35,570 nt of DNA. Origin: Planococcus donghaensis MPA1U2. GTDB taxonomy: Bacteria; Bacillota; Bacilli; Bacillales_A; Planococcaceae. The position numbers and the translations under genes are program-made. Shown here piece by piece: positions 8,438 to 17,314 of this stretch (its first letter is position 1; each line of letters starts with the position of its first letter). The stretch lies in assembly GCF_000189395.1 (NCBI RefSeq), contig NZ_AEPB01000023.1, forward strand, positions 1 to 35,570, in the 5' to 3' direction. The notes below the pieces were generated by a model. It had not been told where the DNA came from and ran no database searches. It saw only the letters and a program-made list of their open reading frames with translations.

Positions 8438-8670
8438 TAAGTTTCAATATTACAATTGTGTTACAAAGATGAAAGTCATGAAAATGGTAATTAGATTTTT
8501 AATAAATAATAAAATAATGGAAAAATAAAGGATTTTATAATCTCATAAATACTATATCGACCGTTTTGAATAAAAGTTAATAGTTTTTATTAAATTATTG
8601 TTTTTTTAATCAAAATATGTGGGAGCCATTTTTCCGGAAGCGTGTATCTTTCTTAAGAAACTCCAAGTAG

Positions 8671-8699
8671 TTGCAATATTGCTTTTTTTCTGACATTAT
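8671..8699 (+). promoter_or_regulatory. Sigma-A-type promoter of the acyl-CoA ligase gene
   Basis: TTGCAA, 17 bases, CATTAT, located 45 bases before the start codon at 8744. The spacer is T-rich. Confidence 0.45.
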
Positions 8700-8743
8700 G
8701 AAGGGATATCATGTGGCTAAATTAGAAGGAGGCGGAGCAAAGA

Positions 8744-10318
8744 ATGTACGCAACACTTGGGAAGATCTTTGATCAGACAGTAAGTATGTATCCGAACAAA
8801 GAAGCGCTAGTTGATATGAGAAGAGAACAGAGATGGACCTATTCACAATGGAGTGAGGAGGTTCATCGTTTAGCGAATGCGCTTATTAAGGCAGGTGTCT
8901 GCAAAGGGGATCGTGTTTCAAGCTTTCTTTTTAATAATAGTGAATTACCTACAGCATTGTTTGCTTGTGCAAAAATTGGAGCTGTTTTCAATCCTATCAA
9001 CTTCCGTTTAAAGCCAGAAGAACTAGCGTATATATTAAGTGATGCGACACCCGTAGTAGTTCTTTTTGAAGAAGCTTTAAAAGAAACAGTCGGGAAAGTG
9101 GCTGAGCAATTTCCAAGTATTCAATTTTGGTTTATAGATGAAAATGTTCCAGAATATGCGGTGAGCTATCAAAAGCAAGTTACTGAAGCTATCTCGACAG
9201 ATCCACTTGTAGAGGTGGATGAAACAGATATATACGCCATTATGTATACAAGTGGAACAACTGGACGACCAAAAGGCGTTATCCATTCTCATCGCAATAT
9301 GGCAGAACAAAGTATGACGTGTATTGCGATGCTGAAATATACAAAAAATGATGTGGGCATGGTAATTGCGCCAATGTTCCATTGTGCTGAATTGCATTGT
9401 TGCATCATTCCGCGTGTTCAAGTAGGTGCTTCAAGCATTATCATGCATCAGTTCGATCCTCAAGCAACGGTCGACACTATTGAACAAGAAAAGGTTACCG
9501 TCATGTTCGCAGTACCCACAATGTGGAGCATGATGACAGAAATAGGCGAAGCGGATTCGAAAGTAAAAACCTTGCAACGTGGATTATATGGAGCAGCTCC
9601 AATGGCGCCTGTCCTCGTGAAACGAGTTAAAGAAGTGCTTGGAGTTGAGCTAATTCAGGCGTATGGTCAAACGGAGATGGGACCAGCTATTACTTTTCTA
9701 GCTGAAGATGAACAGTTAACTAAAGCGGGGTCTGCTGGAAAACCTGCTTTTAATCATGAAATTCGAATTGTTCGTCCACAAGATCACGGACCTTCAGAAC
9801 CCGATGATCAAGTAGATCCGTTTGAGGTTGGAGAAATTATTGTTCGAGGTCCAAGTATGATGTTGGGGTATTTCCATCGCCCGCAAGCTACAGCTCGTGT
9901 GATGTATAAAGGCTGGTACCATACTAGCGACCTTGGATACATGGATGAAGAGGGTTATTTGTATGTAGCCGACCGAGTCGATGACATGATTATTAGCGGG
10001 GGAGAAAATATTTATCCGCGCGAAGTAGAAGATGCTCTTCACGGACATGAACTGGTTCAGGATGTCGCCGTATTAGGCATCCCCGATGAAAAGTGGGGAG
10101 AATCGGTAATGGCATTTATCGTCGTAAAAAATGATTTGTTGACGGAGGATCAATTAGAAGAATATTGCCTGAACAACGAAAATTTAGCGCGATTCAAACG
10201 ACCAAGAACATACCGCTTTGTTGATGAATTGCCACGTAACGCTAGTGGAAAGATACAGAAATTTTTGTTACGAGAACTATATGCGGATAAAAAACTAAAA
10301 GAAAATGACGGAAAGTAA
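8744..10318 (+). CDS. Long/medium-chain fatty acid-CoA ligase (AMP-forming)
   Basis: A 524-residue member of the adenylate-forming ANL family that activates a carboxylic acid with ATP to an acyl-AMP and then an acyl-CoA. The phosphate-binding P-loop YTSGTTGRPKGV lies at 168-179, YGQTEMG marks the A5 motif, and GWYHTSDLGYMDEEGYLYV with DRVDDMIISGGENIYP covers the hinge and A8 region. The C-terminal catalytic lysine is in ASGKIQKF. These features are typical of fatty acyl-CoA synthetases, but chain length or aromatic substrates cannot be decided. The ATG has AGGAGG about 11 bases upstream. The following thioesterase-like gene begins 29 bases after the stop, so the two probably form an operon. 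Confidence 0.9.
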   Translation: MYATLGKIFDQTVSMYPNKEALVDMRREQRWTYSQWSEEVHRLANALIKAGVCKGDRVSSFLFNNSELPTALFACAKIGAVFNPINFRLKPEELAYILSDATPVVVLFEEALKETVGKVAEQFPSIQFWFIDENVPEYAVSYQKQVTEAISTDPLVEVDETDIYAIMYTSGTTGRPKGVIHSHRNMAEQSMTCIAMLKYTKNDVGMVIAPMFHCAELHCCIIPRVQVGASSIIMHQFDPQATVDTIEQEKVTVMFAVPTMWSMMTEIGEADSKVKTLQRGLYGAAPMAPVLVKRVKEVLGVELIQAYGQTEMGPAITFLAEDEQLTKAGSAGKPAFNHEIRIVRPQDHGPSEPDDQVDPFEVGEIIVRGPSMMLGYFHRPQATARVMYKGWYHTSDLGYMDEEGYLYVADRVDDMIISGGENIYPREVEDALHGHELVQDVAVLGIPDEKWGESVMAFIVVKNDLLTEDQLEEYCLNNENLARFKRPRTYRFVDELPRNASGKIQKFLLRELYADKKLKENDGK

Positions 10319-10347
10319 GGGTGGAAGTTGAGAAGGAGAATGTTTTC

Positions 10348-10743
10348 ATGGACATGAAGCCAATGGATGAAACCATTATTGGTCTGCTAGGAATCGAGCT
10401 AGGTGAAATGACTGCGGATATCGCAATGGCTACCATGCCTGTGCATGGACCTACACATCAAGTTTTTGGTCAACTTCATGGAGGGGCATCCGTCGTATTA
10501 GCTGAAACAGTTGCTAGTTTTGGCACTTGGAATTTAATCGATCAAGAAAATGAAATGGCAGTAGGTCTCGAGATTAATGCCAATCATCTACGTGGAAAAC
10601 GAGACGGAATAGTGACGGCTATCGGCACGCCCTTGCATAAAGGAAGAACCACTATGGTTTGGGATGTGAAAATTATTGATGAAGAAGAAAAGTTGATTTG
10701 TGTTTCGAGGTGTACGGTAGCGATTGTTCAAAAGAAAAAATAA
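10348..10743 (+). CDS. Hotdog-fold PaaI/YdiI-type acyl-CoA thioesterase
   Basis: A 131-residue single hotdog-domain protein. The catalytic region reads GQLHGGASVVLAET (residues 41-54), with the HGG motif and Glu53 as the likely catalytic acid/base. The beta strand EINANHLRG and the later GRTTMVWDVKI are typical of the PaaI/MenI subfamily. Family members hydrolyse acyl-CoA such as 1,4-dihydroxy-2-naphthoyl-CoA (menaquinone synthesis), benzoyl-type or phenylacetyl-type CoA. Location behind an acyl-CoA ligase suggests its CoA product or a side product as substrate, but MenI-like function is equally possible. The ATG at 10348 has AGGAG nine bases upstream; an in-frame GTG at 10321 lacks a site. 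A very long hairpin terminator follows. Confidence 0.85.
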   Translation: MDMKPMDETIIGLLGIELGEMTADIAMATMPVHGPTHQVFGQLHGGASVVLAETVASFGTWNLIDQENEMAVGLEINANHLRGKRDGIVTAIGTPLHKGRTTMVWDVKIIDEEEKLICVSRCTVAIVQKKK

Positions 10744-10748
10744 TTTAT

Positions 10749-10790
10749 CAAAGAGAATCCCTTGCTCAATTGAGTAAGGGATTCTCTTTG
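10749..10790 (+). terminator. Long near-perfect hairpin terminator
   Basis: A roughly 20-base-pair inverted repeat starting CAAAGAGAATCCCTT and ending AAGGGATTCTCTTTG, with one G-U pair and a minimal loop, six bases after the thioesterase stop codon. Confidence 0.8.
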
Positions 10791-10862
10791 CCTATAATAA
10801 GTTTTTCATATGCAGGCATGTTAGTATAAACAATAAAGAAATGTAAAGTGAGTGTGGTTTAT

Positions 10863-11825
10863 ATGTTCAATTCTTTATCTGAATTAATGGAAGCTAAGAA
10901 CCTAAAAGACAAACGCTCGATTCCGTGGAACCAAATTTGTCAGGAAGAGCAATTGTCTGAGCAATTTATTAAAGAAAATGTAGATCAAGTAAATTGGAAG
11001 TTAATCTCTGGTCACCAAGCACTGTCAGAAAGCTTTATCGGGAAATACAAAAATCGCTTGTTTTGGGATGAAGTGATCCAAACGCAAAAGTTATCGGAAA
11101 GTTTTATTGAGAAGTATGCCAATAAAAAGAAATGGCAACCCATTGCTATTGAAGAGTTAAGTAAAAAGCAGCAAAAAACATTTGAAAAAGAAAGCCGAGC
11201 CTTTGATGCGACCTATTATTGGAAGCTTGTTTCAAAAAAACAGCAATTAGCAAATGCAAAAGGCTTGTCACCGATGTTTATCGAAAAGCATCAAAACAAA
11301 TTAGACTGGACAGAACTGAGTCGCTACCAGCATTTACCGATGCCGTTAATCTATCGTCATGCTCATCAAGTGGATTGGACGTTAATTACGCGTCATCAAG
11401 TGCTATCCGAACGTTTTATCGAAAAGTACAGCAATCGTGTTGAATGGGAAACAATCTCGTTCCATCAGTCATTGTCTGAGCGCTTTATCAACCGGCATCA
11501 TGGGAAAATGAGCTTTATCTCAGCGCAAGAAAGCCGTTCTGAAACGTTCCTTTTTACACATTTTGATAAACTGGATGCCGCATCCATTCTAGAACATCAA
11601 CAGCTAGCTAACGTGAAAAAATATGAGCCATTTGACATTTATGTACTAATGAAAGGTGATCAAAAAAAGTATATCCTGAAGTTTCATGAACAGACTGAAG
11701 GTTTGGAGGCCGTTCGCAAAGTTGATGAAGAAGAGTTGTATGCCCATTTAGAAGAGAATGATTTATTGGTAGTAATCGAAGAAGATTTCCCAGAACTAGC
11801 GATTATTAGCGATATGCGGTTCTAA
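10863..11825 (+). CDS. Tryptophan-repeat protein of unknown function
   Basis: A 320-residue soluble protein with no signal or membrane segment. I do not recognise a named domain. It is built of repeats with the pattern W-x-x-(I/L)-(S/T)-x-x-Q-x-L-S-E-x-F-I-x-K-(Y/H)-x-N-(R/K)-(V/L). Tryptophans fall at 22, 45, 68, 91, 120, 149, 172 and 195, that is every 23 residues with two 29-residue steps, and the series goes on with Phe218. The C-terminal 65 residues (about 257-320, from FDIYVLMKGDQKKY) are a different, acidic unit. Similar LSE-FI-W repeats occur, as I recall, in phage and large DNA virus proteins, where they are also uncharacterised. They probably fold as stacked helical pairs and bind a partner. 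The start is uncertain: the ATG at 10863 was preferred to a GTG at 10848; both have weak ribosome sites. It is a single gene. Confidence 0.8.
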   Translation: MFNSLSELMEAKNLKDKRSIPWNQICQEEQLSEQFIKENVDQVNWKLISGHQALSESFIGKYKNRLFWDEVIQTQKLSESFIEKYANKKKWQPIAIEELSKKQQKTFEKESRAFDATYYWKLVSKKQQLANAKGLSPMFIEKHQNKLDWTELSRYQHLPMPLIYRHAHQVDWTLITRHQVLSERFIEKYSNRVEWETISFHQSLSERFINRHHGKMSFISAQESRSETFLFTHFDKLDAASILEHQQLANVKKYEPFDIYVLMKGDQKKYILKFHEQTEGLEAVRKVDEEELYAHLEENDLLVVIEEDFPELAIISDMRF

Positions 11826-11917
11826 TGTTCTATTTCCAAGGCTTTGACATGTGAACGCTGATTTTTAATAAGAAACAGGTTATACTAAAGAAAAAATTGA
11901 AAGTTGGGATTTTATTC

Positions 11918-13582
11918 ATGGCTTTTACGGATTTATCGATTGCAAGCGAAGCAACTATACAACCGATTCTAGACATTGCAGAACAGGCAGGCATTTCAAA
12001 AGAGGCGTTGGAATTATACGGAAACTTTAAGGCGAAAATCAATGTAAATCAATTGCCGCCTGTTCAAAAGTTAGGGCAAGTAGTGTTAGTCACAGCGATT
12101 AGTCCGACTCCTGCTGGAGAAGGGAAGTCTACTGTAACGGTAGGGTTAGCTGATGCGTTTAAACAATTGAAAGAATCAGTTGCGGTGGCTCTTCGTGAAC
12201 CATCGTTAGGTCCAGTCATGGGTGTGAAAGGCGGCGCGACAGGCGGCGGTTTTGCACAAGTCTTGCCAATGGAAGATATCAATTTGCATTTCACAGGTGA
12301 TATTCACGCCATTACTTCAGCGAATAATGCGTTAGCGGCTTTAATAGACAATCATTTGCATCAAAAAAATGTTTTGAACATTGATCCACGACGTATTACT
12401 TGGAAACGAGTATTGGATATTAATGATCGTGCGTTACGCCAAGTGACAATTGGACTTGGGGGACCGGGTCAAGGAATACCTCGTCAAGACGGCTTTGATA
12501 TTACGGTGGCCTCGGAAATCATGGCTGTACTTTGTTTAGCAAATTCTCTTGCCGACCTAAAAGAGCGGTTAGCGCAGATGGTTATTGGCTACACATATGA
12601 CAGAGAGCCGGTTACAGTTAGAGACCTCGAAGCAGAAGGGGCTTTAACGTTATTGCTAAAAGAGGCTTTTAAACCAAATTTAGTTCAAACGATTGAAGGG
12701 ACGCCTGCGATTATTCATGGAGGTCCGTTTGCGAATATCGCTCATGGCTGTAACTCGCTGATTGCAACAAATACAGCGAGACAAATAGCAGATGTTGTCG
12801 TAACCGAAGCTGGTTTTGGAGCTGATTTAGGTGCAGAGAAATTTATGCACATCAAGTCGAGAAAAGGGGATTTCAATCCTGATGCTGTAGTCATCGTAGC
12901 AACTGTTCGAGCGCTTAAAATGCATGGCGGCGTAGCAAAAGACCAGCTAAAAGAAGCTAATGCAGATGCTGTGAAATGCGGAATGGTCAACTTGGCGAAG
13001 CATGTGGATACGATTCAACAATTCGGTATTGAGCCTGTAGTCGCATTAAATCGCTTTGCGGGAGATAGTGAAGAAGAATTGGCAACCATACTAGAGTGGG
13101 CGAAACAACAAGATGTGGCGATTGCTTTAACAGAAGTGTGGGAAAAAGGCGGGCAAGGTGGAGTCTCTTTAGCTAAACTTGTAAAGCAAGAACTGCAGCG
13201 GCCGAAAAACTTCCAACTTCTTTACAAAGAAGAGGATTCAATCGAAGACAAACTTCGGACAATCGTTCAAAAAGTGTATGGCGGAGCAGATATTCAATTG
13301 TCTGATCTTGCCCAAAAGCAGCTTGTTGAATTGAAAAGATTCGGCTGGGATTCCTTGCCGATTTGCATGGCGAAAACGCAATATTCATTATCGGATCAGC
13401 CTAAATTATTAGGACGTCCAGAAGGGTTTACCATTACCATTCGAGAGATTATGCCGAAATTAGGTGCAGGATTTTTAGTGTGTTTGACGGGTGATATTAT
13501 GACCATGCCTGGTCTTCCTAAAAACCCTGCCGCTATGAATATGGATGTTACTGCAGATGGAAAAGCAATTGGCCTATTTTAA
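11918..13582 (+). CDS. fhs: Formate-tetrahydrofolate ligase
   Basis: A 554-residue enzyme, the normal length for the family. It joins formate to tetrahydrofolate with ATP to give 10-formyl-THF for purine and initiator tRNA formylation. The nucleotide-binding loop [10 protein letters not shown] is at residues 63-72. Family-typical segments follow: [18 protein letters not shown], the [15 protein letters not shown] region, [31 protein letters not shown]-like [27 protein letters not shown], and the C-terminal [17 protein letters not shown] used the ATG at 11918, which gives the usual N-terminus and has GGGA eight bases upstream, rather than an upstream TTG at 11897. A TATACT at 11881 could be a -10 box. 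It is a single gene with its own terminator. Confidence 0.95.
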   Translation: MAFTDLSIASEATIQPILDIAEQAGISKEALELYGNFKAKINVNQLPPVQKLGQVVLVTAISPTPAGEGKSTVTVGLADAFKQLKESVAVALREPSLGPVMGVKGGATGGGFAQVLPMEDINLHFTGDIHAITSANNALAALIDNHLHQKNVLNIDPRRITWKRVLDINDRALRQVTIGLGGPGQGIPRQDGFDITVASEIMAVLCLANSLADLKERLAQMVIGYTYDREPVTVRDLEAEGALTLLLKEAFKPNLVQTIEGTPAIIHGGPFANIAHGCNSLIATNTARQIADVVVTEAGFGADLGAEKFMHIKSRKGDFNPDAVVIVATVRALKMHGGVAKDQLKEANADAVKCGMVNLAKHVDTIQQFGIEPVVALNRFAGDSEEELATILEWAKQQDVAIALTEVWEKGGQGGVSLAKLVKQELQRPKNFQLLYKEEDSIEDKLRTIVQKVYGGADIQLSDLAQKQLVELKRFGWDSLPICMAKTQYSLSDQPKLLGRPEGFTITIREIMPKLGAGFLVCLTGDIMTMPGLPKNPAAMNMDVTADGKAIGLF

Positions 13583-13620
13583 GTAAACAAAAGGCTTTGA
13601 GTTAACAATAAGTCAGCGTA

Positions 13621-13665
13621 TAAGAGGTATTGGGATGAGATCATTCCAATACCTCTTTGTTTTTT
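13621..13665 (+). terminator. Rho-independent terminator after fhs
   Basis: A stem of about 15 base pairs, AAGAGGTATTGGGATGA against TCATTCCAATACCTCTT, followed by TGTTTTTT. Confidence 0.9.
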
Positions 13666-13827
13666 ACTACTCAACCTGTATTTCGTTTTCGTGTGCTTCA
13701 ACTCAAAAAAATTTAATATAATTGAATAATCAGTAAAATAAGACGTGATCTGAAAATGGGTGGTAGAATATAGGGAATCAAGGTAAATGAGATAAGTAGT
13801 TTAGCTAAAGTTACAGGAGGCACAAAG

Positions 13828-14049
13828 ATGACTTGCCAAATTACAGTTACGGATTTTGTAGAACAAAATACAGCGATTTATATGCAAGTAGAAGTTTATG
13901 ACCCGCAAACAAATCATCGCTATAAGGAAGAACTACGATTTTTAGGGGAGCTCTTATACGGAGATTTAGTGCATACAAAAAAATCTCCATTAACGGAACC
14001 GTGTCGACTGGAGACAATTGCTTATTTGAGATCTTATTTTGACCGATAA
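13828..14049 (+). CDS. Small protein of unknown function
   Basis: A 73-residue protein with a very strong ribosome binding site (AGGAGG, ATG eight bases on), so it is very likely translated. I do not recognise it. It looks like a small mixed alpha/beta soluble domain: two likely beta strands (residues 4-9 and 16-24, AIYMQVEVYD), a basic middle (HRYKEELRF), and a C-terminal helix (LETIAYLRSYFDR). There is no signal peptide, membrane segment or metal motif; the two cysteines (3 and 59) are far apart. The next gene, a DUF4139 protein, starts 15 bases after the stop, so both are in one transcript and may work together. Confidence 0.75.
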   Translation: MTCQITVTDFVEQNTAIYMQVEVYDPQTNHRYKEELRFLGELLYGDLVHTKKSPLTEPCRLETIAYLRSYFDR

Positions 14050-14064
14050 TAAGGGGGGATTTGA

Positions 14065-15351
14065 ATGGAATTCCAATCAACACACCAACATTTACTATCT
14101 CAAAGCATAACCATTTATAACGATGGATTTGGATTGGTCAAAGAAGTGAGAGAAGTCCCAGTAAACAAAGAAGTGACGGAAATCCGATTTATGAACCTCT
14201 CTCCTAAAATCGAAGTAGATTCTATTTTCATAGAAGGACTTCACATCGTGGAACAAAGCTATACCTCTGACTTAGTCAGTAAAGAAGCATTATTGGAAAA
14301 ATATATTGATGAGATTATAACTGTAAAAAATGAAAAGTTGAATAAGGCATGGGAAGTTCGGTTACTGAGTGTTGCTGATCATATTATTGCTGAACGAATG
14401 GATACAGGTGAGATAGTGATTGATCCAGTTGGACAGTTGATATTCCCAGGATTGCCAAAAGGGTTACTGACAAAACCAACATTAGTTTGCAAAGTCATGG
14501 CTATCGAATCCGGTTCTAAAGCGAAAATTTCCTATTTGACGGAAGGGGTAGAATGGCGAGCAAATTATGTAGTGAAAATTACTGGCTCTACACTAGCTCT
14601 TATCGGCTGGTTTCAAATTACTAATAATAGCGGTATGCCTTTTTCCGAAGTTCAGCTCCAGTTAGCTGCTGGCAAGGTGAATCGGCATACGGACAATTTG
14701 CCATTATTCACACAGGCTAGGCTGTTTTCTGCAGCAGAGGAGCCAGAACAAAGTTTAGCAGATGCTCATCTATATAGGGTAAATCACCAAGTGACCATTT
14801 TAAACAAGCAAACTAAACAAATCAGTTTCATAAATAGAAAAGAAGTTATTTATCGGAGATTGTATAAAGTAGATGCCCACAGTGATCAGGCAAAAATTGT
14901 TGTTGAATTTGATAACCTAGAGACTAATAAGCTAGGAATGCCATTGCCTCAAGGGATTTTGAAAGTATACCAGCAAGATGCGAATGGAGAAATAGAATTT
15001 AGTGGGGAGGATGTTGTTAAACACACAGCGGTGCAGCAAAAAGTATCTTTAGTAATCGGGCGAGCTTTTGACATTGTTAGTGAAAGTTGGGAAAAGAAGA
15101 GTCATCGAAGTGGTCATTTTGACTATGTTACCTATATTTACAAAGTGCATAATCAAAAACGAGAGCATGTTCGAGTCGATGTTAAGCACGAGGTTTTCGA
15201 ACAAGTATGGGAGATGGAATCGTCTACGCATGATTACGAGTTAAAGCAGTCAAATGAGTTGGAGTTTTGTGCACACATTTCTTCAGGTAAAACCGTGGAG
15301 GTAGAGTTTACTTATAAAGTGGATAGAAGAACAGTGGAACCACTTAAGTGA
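14065..15351 (+). CDS. DUF4139 domain protein
   Basis: A 428-residue protein without signal peptide or membrane segment. The N-terminal third (to about 150) starts with ITIYNDGFGLVKEVREVP, a beta-rich segment like that of DUF4139/mucoidy-inhibitor-A proteins. The DUF4139 core is recognisable from about residue 155 by ISYLTEGVEWRANYVVKI and WFQITNNSGMPF, then LGMPLPQGILKVYQQD, and a C-terminal beta-sandwich with repeated hydrophobic strands (VRVDVKHEVFEQVWEM). The molecular function of this family is not established. GGGGGG-type ribosome site (AAGGGGGGA) precedes the ATG. It lies between a small unknown gene (15-base gap) and yvbH (58-base gap), suggesting a three-gene transcript. Confidence 0.82.
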   Translation: MEFQSTHQHLLSQSITIYNDGFGLVKEVREVPVNKEVTEIRFMNLSPKIEVDSIFIEGLHIVEQSYTSDLVSKEALLEKYIDEIITVKNEKLNKAWEVRLLSVADHIIAERMDTGEIVIDPVGQLIFPGLPKGLLTKPTLVCKVMAIESGSKAKISYLTEGVEWRANYVVKITGSTLALIGWFQITNNSGMPFSEVQLQLAAGKVNRHTDNLPLFTQARLFSAAEEPEQSLADAHLYRVNHQVTILNKQTKQISFINRKEVIYRRLYKVDAHSDQAKIVVEFDNLETNKLGMPLPQGILKVYQQDANGEIEFSGEDVVKHTAVQQKVSLVIGRAFDIVSESWEKKSHRSGHFDYVTYIYKVHNQKREHVRVDVKHEVFEQVWEMESSTHDYELKQSNELEFCAHISSGKTVEVEFTYKVDRRTVEPLK

Positions 15352-15409
15352 AGTTTGATAAACTAAGATGGATAGAGCAATCAGTTTACAGCAAAGGGGA
15401 AGAAAAGAC

Positions 15410-16024
15410 ATGTTCAAAAAAATGGCTTCAGAAGCATTAGGATTATCGGATATCGGAAAAATCATCGATCCGCAAGACTTTGATAAAACGGATTCGGATG
15501 ATTATGTGATGCATGAAGACGGGGAAAAAATCTATTTTTTGATCAAGACAAAGGCGGATGAGTATTGTTTTACGAACCTTGCGATTATCCACGTAGATGG
15601 CGATAGCGCAATGTCATCTAAACGAGTATTAAAGCGTTATCCTTATTCGCAACATACCATTTCAAGTGTCGTACTGGAAACGGCAGGGAAAATCGATTTA
15701 GATGTCGAACTGGCATTTGTTGTAGGAGCGGTTCCTTTTAAAATTGATGTTCAAAAACAGCAAGCCAATCGTTTAACGGATTTGTATAAGTCATTGTTAA
15801 GAATTGCTGAAATTACACACGAAAATGCCATTATTACGAACATGGCAAACGACAGTTTAAATAAGGCGGTCACCGTTTTACAAAATTCTAGAACGAGTGA
15901 TGTAACATTAGATGATCAATATTCAAAACTAACGGATTTTGGCTTTACTTGGATGACTTCCGTCCGCAATCAATACCATGTAAAAGATTTTGGAGATGTA
16001 TTTGAAAAATATATTAACAATTAA
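15410..16024 (+). CDS. yvbH: YvbH-like bacterial PH-domain protein
   Basis: A 204-residue cytoplasmic protein matching B. subtilis YvbH in length and, from memory, in most of its N-terminus (MFKKMASEALGLSDIGKII, then DKTDSDDYVMHEDGEKIYF). Residues about 20-125 form a bacterial PH-like domain, with FTNLAIIHVDGDSA and VLKRYPYSQHTIS as typical strands. A helical C-terminal extension (about 130-204) is specific to the YvbH group. The function is unknown. The ATG at 15410 has AAGGGG about ten bases upstream; an in-frame ATG at 15368 has no site and would add residues absent from homologues. It is the last gene of the group that starts at 13828 and ends at a strong hairpin. Confidence 0.88.
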   Translation: MFKKMASEALGLSDIGKIIDPQDFDKTDSDDYVMHEDGEKIYFLIKTKADEYCFTNLAIIHVDGDSAMSSKRVLKRYPYSQHTISSVVLETAGKIDLDVELAFVVGAVPFKIDVQKQQANRLTDLYKSLLRIAEITHENAIITNMANDSLNKAVTVLQNSRTSDVTLDDQYSKLTDFGFTWMTSVRNQYHVKDFGDVFEKYINN

Positions 16025-16030
16025 GAATAA

Positions 16031-16068
16031 AAAATGAGCAAATCGCATATGCGTATTTGCTCATTTTT
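16031..16068 (+). terminator. Bidirectional terminator between yvbH and esterase gene
   Basis: AAAATGAGCAAAT pairs with ATTTGCTCATTTT around an inner palindrome CGCATATGCG, with A and T runs outside. The flanking genes converge. Confidence 0.9.
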
Positions 16069-17063
16069 TATTTGCTATAAACAGCAAGAAAGTCGATCGT
16101 TTTTTTGAGTGTTTCTCTTGCATCATCTGTATATAGGTCGTATTGATATTCATGTTTTAAGTTTTTCTGAGTGCCTTTAAAGAATACAGAAGCGACTCGA
16201 ACCTCATAAGACTGTAAAACATCAACTAGTTCAGTAGATTGAGAGACAAAAGGATCTGAATCCCCAACAGTTATAAAAACAGGTGGAAAGTCTGAATTAA
16301 TGTGTTGCACGGTAGAAAGTTCATCGATTTTCGCAAATGACTCAAAAGGTTCCGCGCCTGTATAGGCTGTTAAATAACGATCGATATTAGGGAAAGCTGT
16401 GGCTCTTAATGTATTCATATTGTATATACCGCATAACAACAAGGCTCCTTGAAGTTGATCGCTAGATATAGAGGGTTGAATCGCCATGGTTTTAGCGAGT
16501 TCTGCATTGGATACAAGAGCGGCTACTTGGCTAGCAATCTGGGCCCCTGCGGAATCTCCGCCGATAAATACTCGTCCCATGTCGCCACCGTAGTTGCTAG
16601 CGTGAACTTTCATATAAGCAAGTGCCTCATTTGCCTGAACAATAGGACCTGGATAACGAGCTGCTGGAGCTAACGAATAATCAATATTCGCTACGACGTA
16701 TCCAGCATCTGCAAGTGACATGGCGTAATCTTGTCGACTTTCTTTAGAGCCTCCTACATACCCGCCCCCATGTATCCATAAAATAACAGGCATTGAATCG
16801 ATTGCTTCTTTAGGATAATAAATATCTAAAAGGCTATTTGGAGAATCATGGTAAGGCAAGTTTTTTACGACTGCGACTCGCTTCGCAATTTCATGAATAT
16901 TGGGAGGGGGACTAAAAGCAGCAGAGCCTGATATGTGAATGGATGCTGAAACATCAGGAGGAGCGGTAGTTTCCTCGAATATGACCATTATAAAGATTAA
17001 AGCTGTAAAGAACGAAGCAATCATCCATTTTTTTTGAGTTCGACGTTTACTGTTTGCTCTCAC
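16068..17063 (-). CDS. Membrane-anchored HSL-type alpha/beta hydrolase
   Basis: A 331-residue esterase/lipase of the hormone-sensitive lipase type. A basic N-terminus (SKRRTQKK) and one transmembrane helix (about residues 13-30) suggest a type II anchor with the enzyme outside the cell. The alpha/beta hydrolase domain (about 65-330) shows the oxyanion motif HGGG at 98-101, the nucleophile elbow GDSAG with Ser171, Asp270 in GDSDPF, and His304 in LKHEY, so the catalytic triad is complete. Substrates are likely short-chain esters, but this cannot be read from sequence. The ATG at 17072 directly abuts AAAGG, so I prefer the GTG three codons later, which is nine bases from it; the start remains uncertain. 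It is a single gene convergent with yvbH. Confidence 0.85.
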   Translation of the reverse strand: MRANSKRRTQKKWMIASFFTALIFIMVIFEETTAPPDVSASIHISGSAAFSPPPNIHEIAKRVAVVKNLPYHDSPNSLLDIYYPKEAIDSMPVILWIHGGGYVGGSKESRQDYAMSLADAGYVVANIDYSLAPAARYPGPIVQANEALAYMKVHASNYGGDMGRVFIGGDSAGAQIASQVAALVSNAELAKTMAIQPSISSDQLQGALLLCGIYNMNTLRATAFPNIDRYLTAYTGAEPFESFAKIDELSTVQHINSDFPPVFITVGDSDPFVSQSTELVDVLQSYEVRVASVFFKGTQKNLKHEYQYDLYTDDARETLKKTIDFLAVYSK

Positions 17064-17104
17064 ACGATCCATCCTTTAAAGTGGATTTTTACTTGTTGAA
17101 GTAT

Positions 17105-17129
17105 GTTGAATATTTGTCCATTCGGGTAT
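17105..17129 (+). promoter_or_regulatory. Candidate sigma-B-type promoter
   Basis: GTTGAA, 13 bases, GGGTAT on the plus strand. The -10 box is an exact sigma-B consensus match. It lies 185 bases upstream of the M50-like gene at 17315 and just upstream of the divergent esterase gene. Confidence 0.35.
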
Positions 17130-17314
17130 AGGTTAACTATCTCATTGATTCGGATTTCTTTTCTTAATAGTTATGCTAACACGAATGCTACGAATGACCA
17201 ACGGACTAAATTCACTGAATTGAAATATATTTGTAATGCCGAACGAGTAAGGTTGCAACACAAAGGGGGTAAGTTGAGAGGTACTATTTTTACATTTTTG
17301 AAAGGAGTGAGCAA

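Larger units (their letters stand above)
8346..8743. other. AT-rich divergent intergenic region
   Basis: About 400 bases without a gene between the divergent endopeptidase and acyl-CoA ligase genes. It holds one candidate promoter for each side (8409-8437 minus, 8671-8699 plus). Between them lies a strongly AT-rich stretch with runs of A and T in which I see no open frame, hairpin terminator or conserved RNA element. Confidence 0.7.

Noticed and set aside
11844-11886. TTGACA (11844-11849) and TATACT (11881-11886) as a promoter pair for fhs
   Set aside because: The spacing is 31 bases, far from the 16-18 required, so they cannot form one promoter.
16449-16673. Plus-strand open frame inside the esterase gene, and similar frames opposite glg, fhs and mscS genes
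   Set aside because: They have no ribosome sites, no recognisable protein features, and sit fully antisense to well-supported genes.
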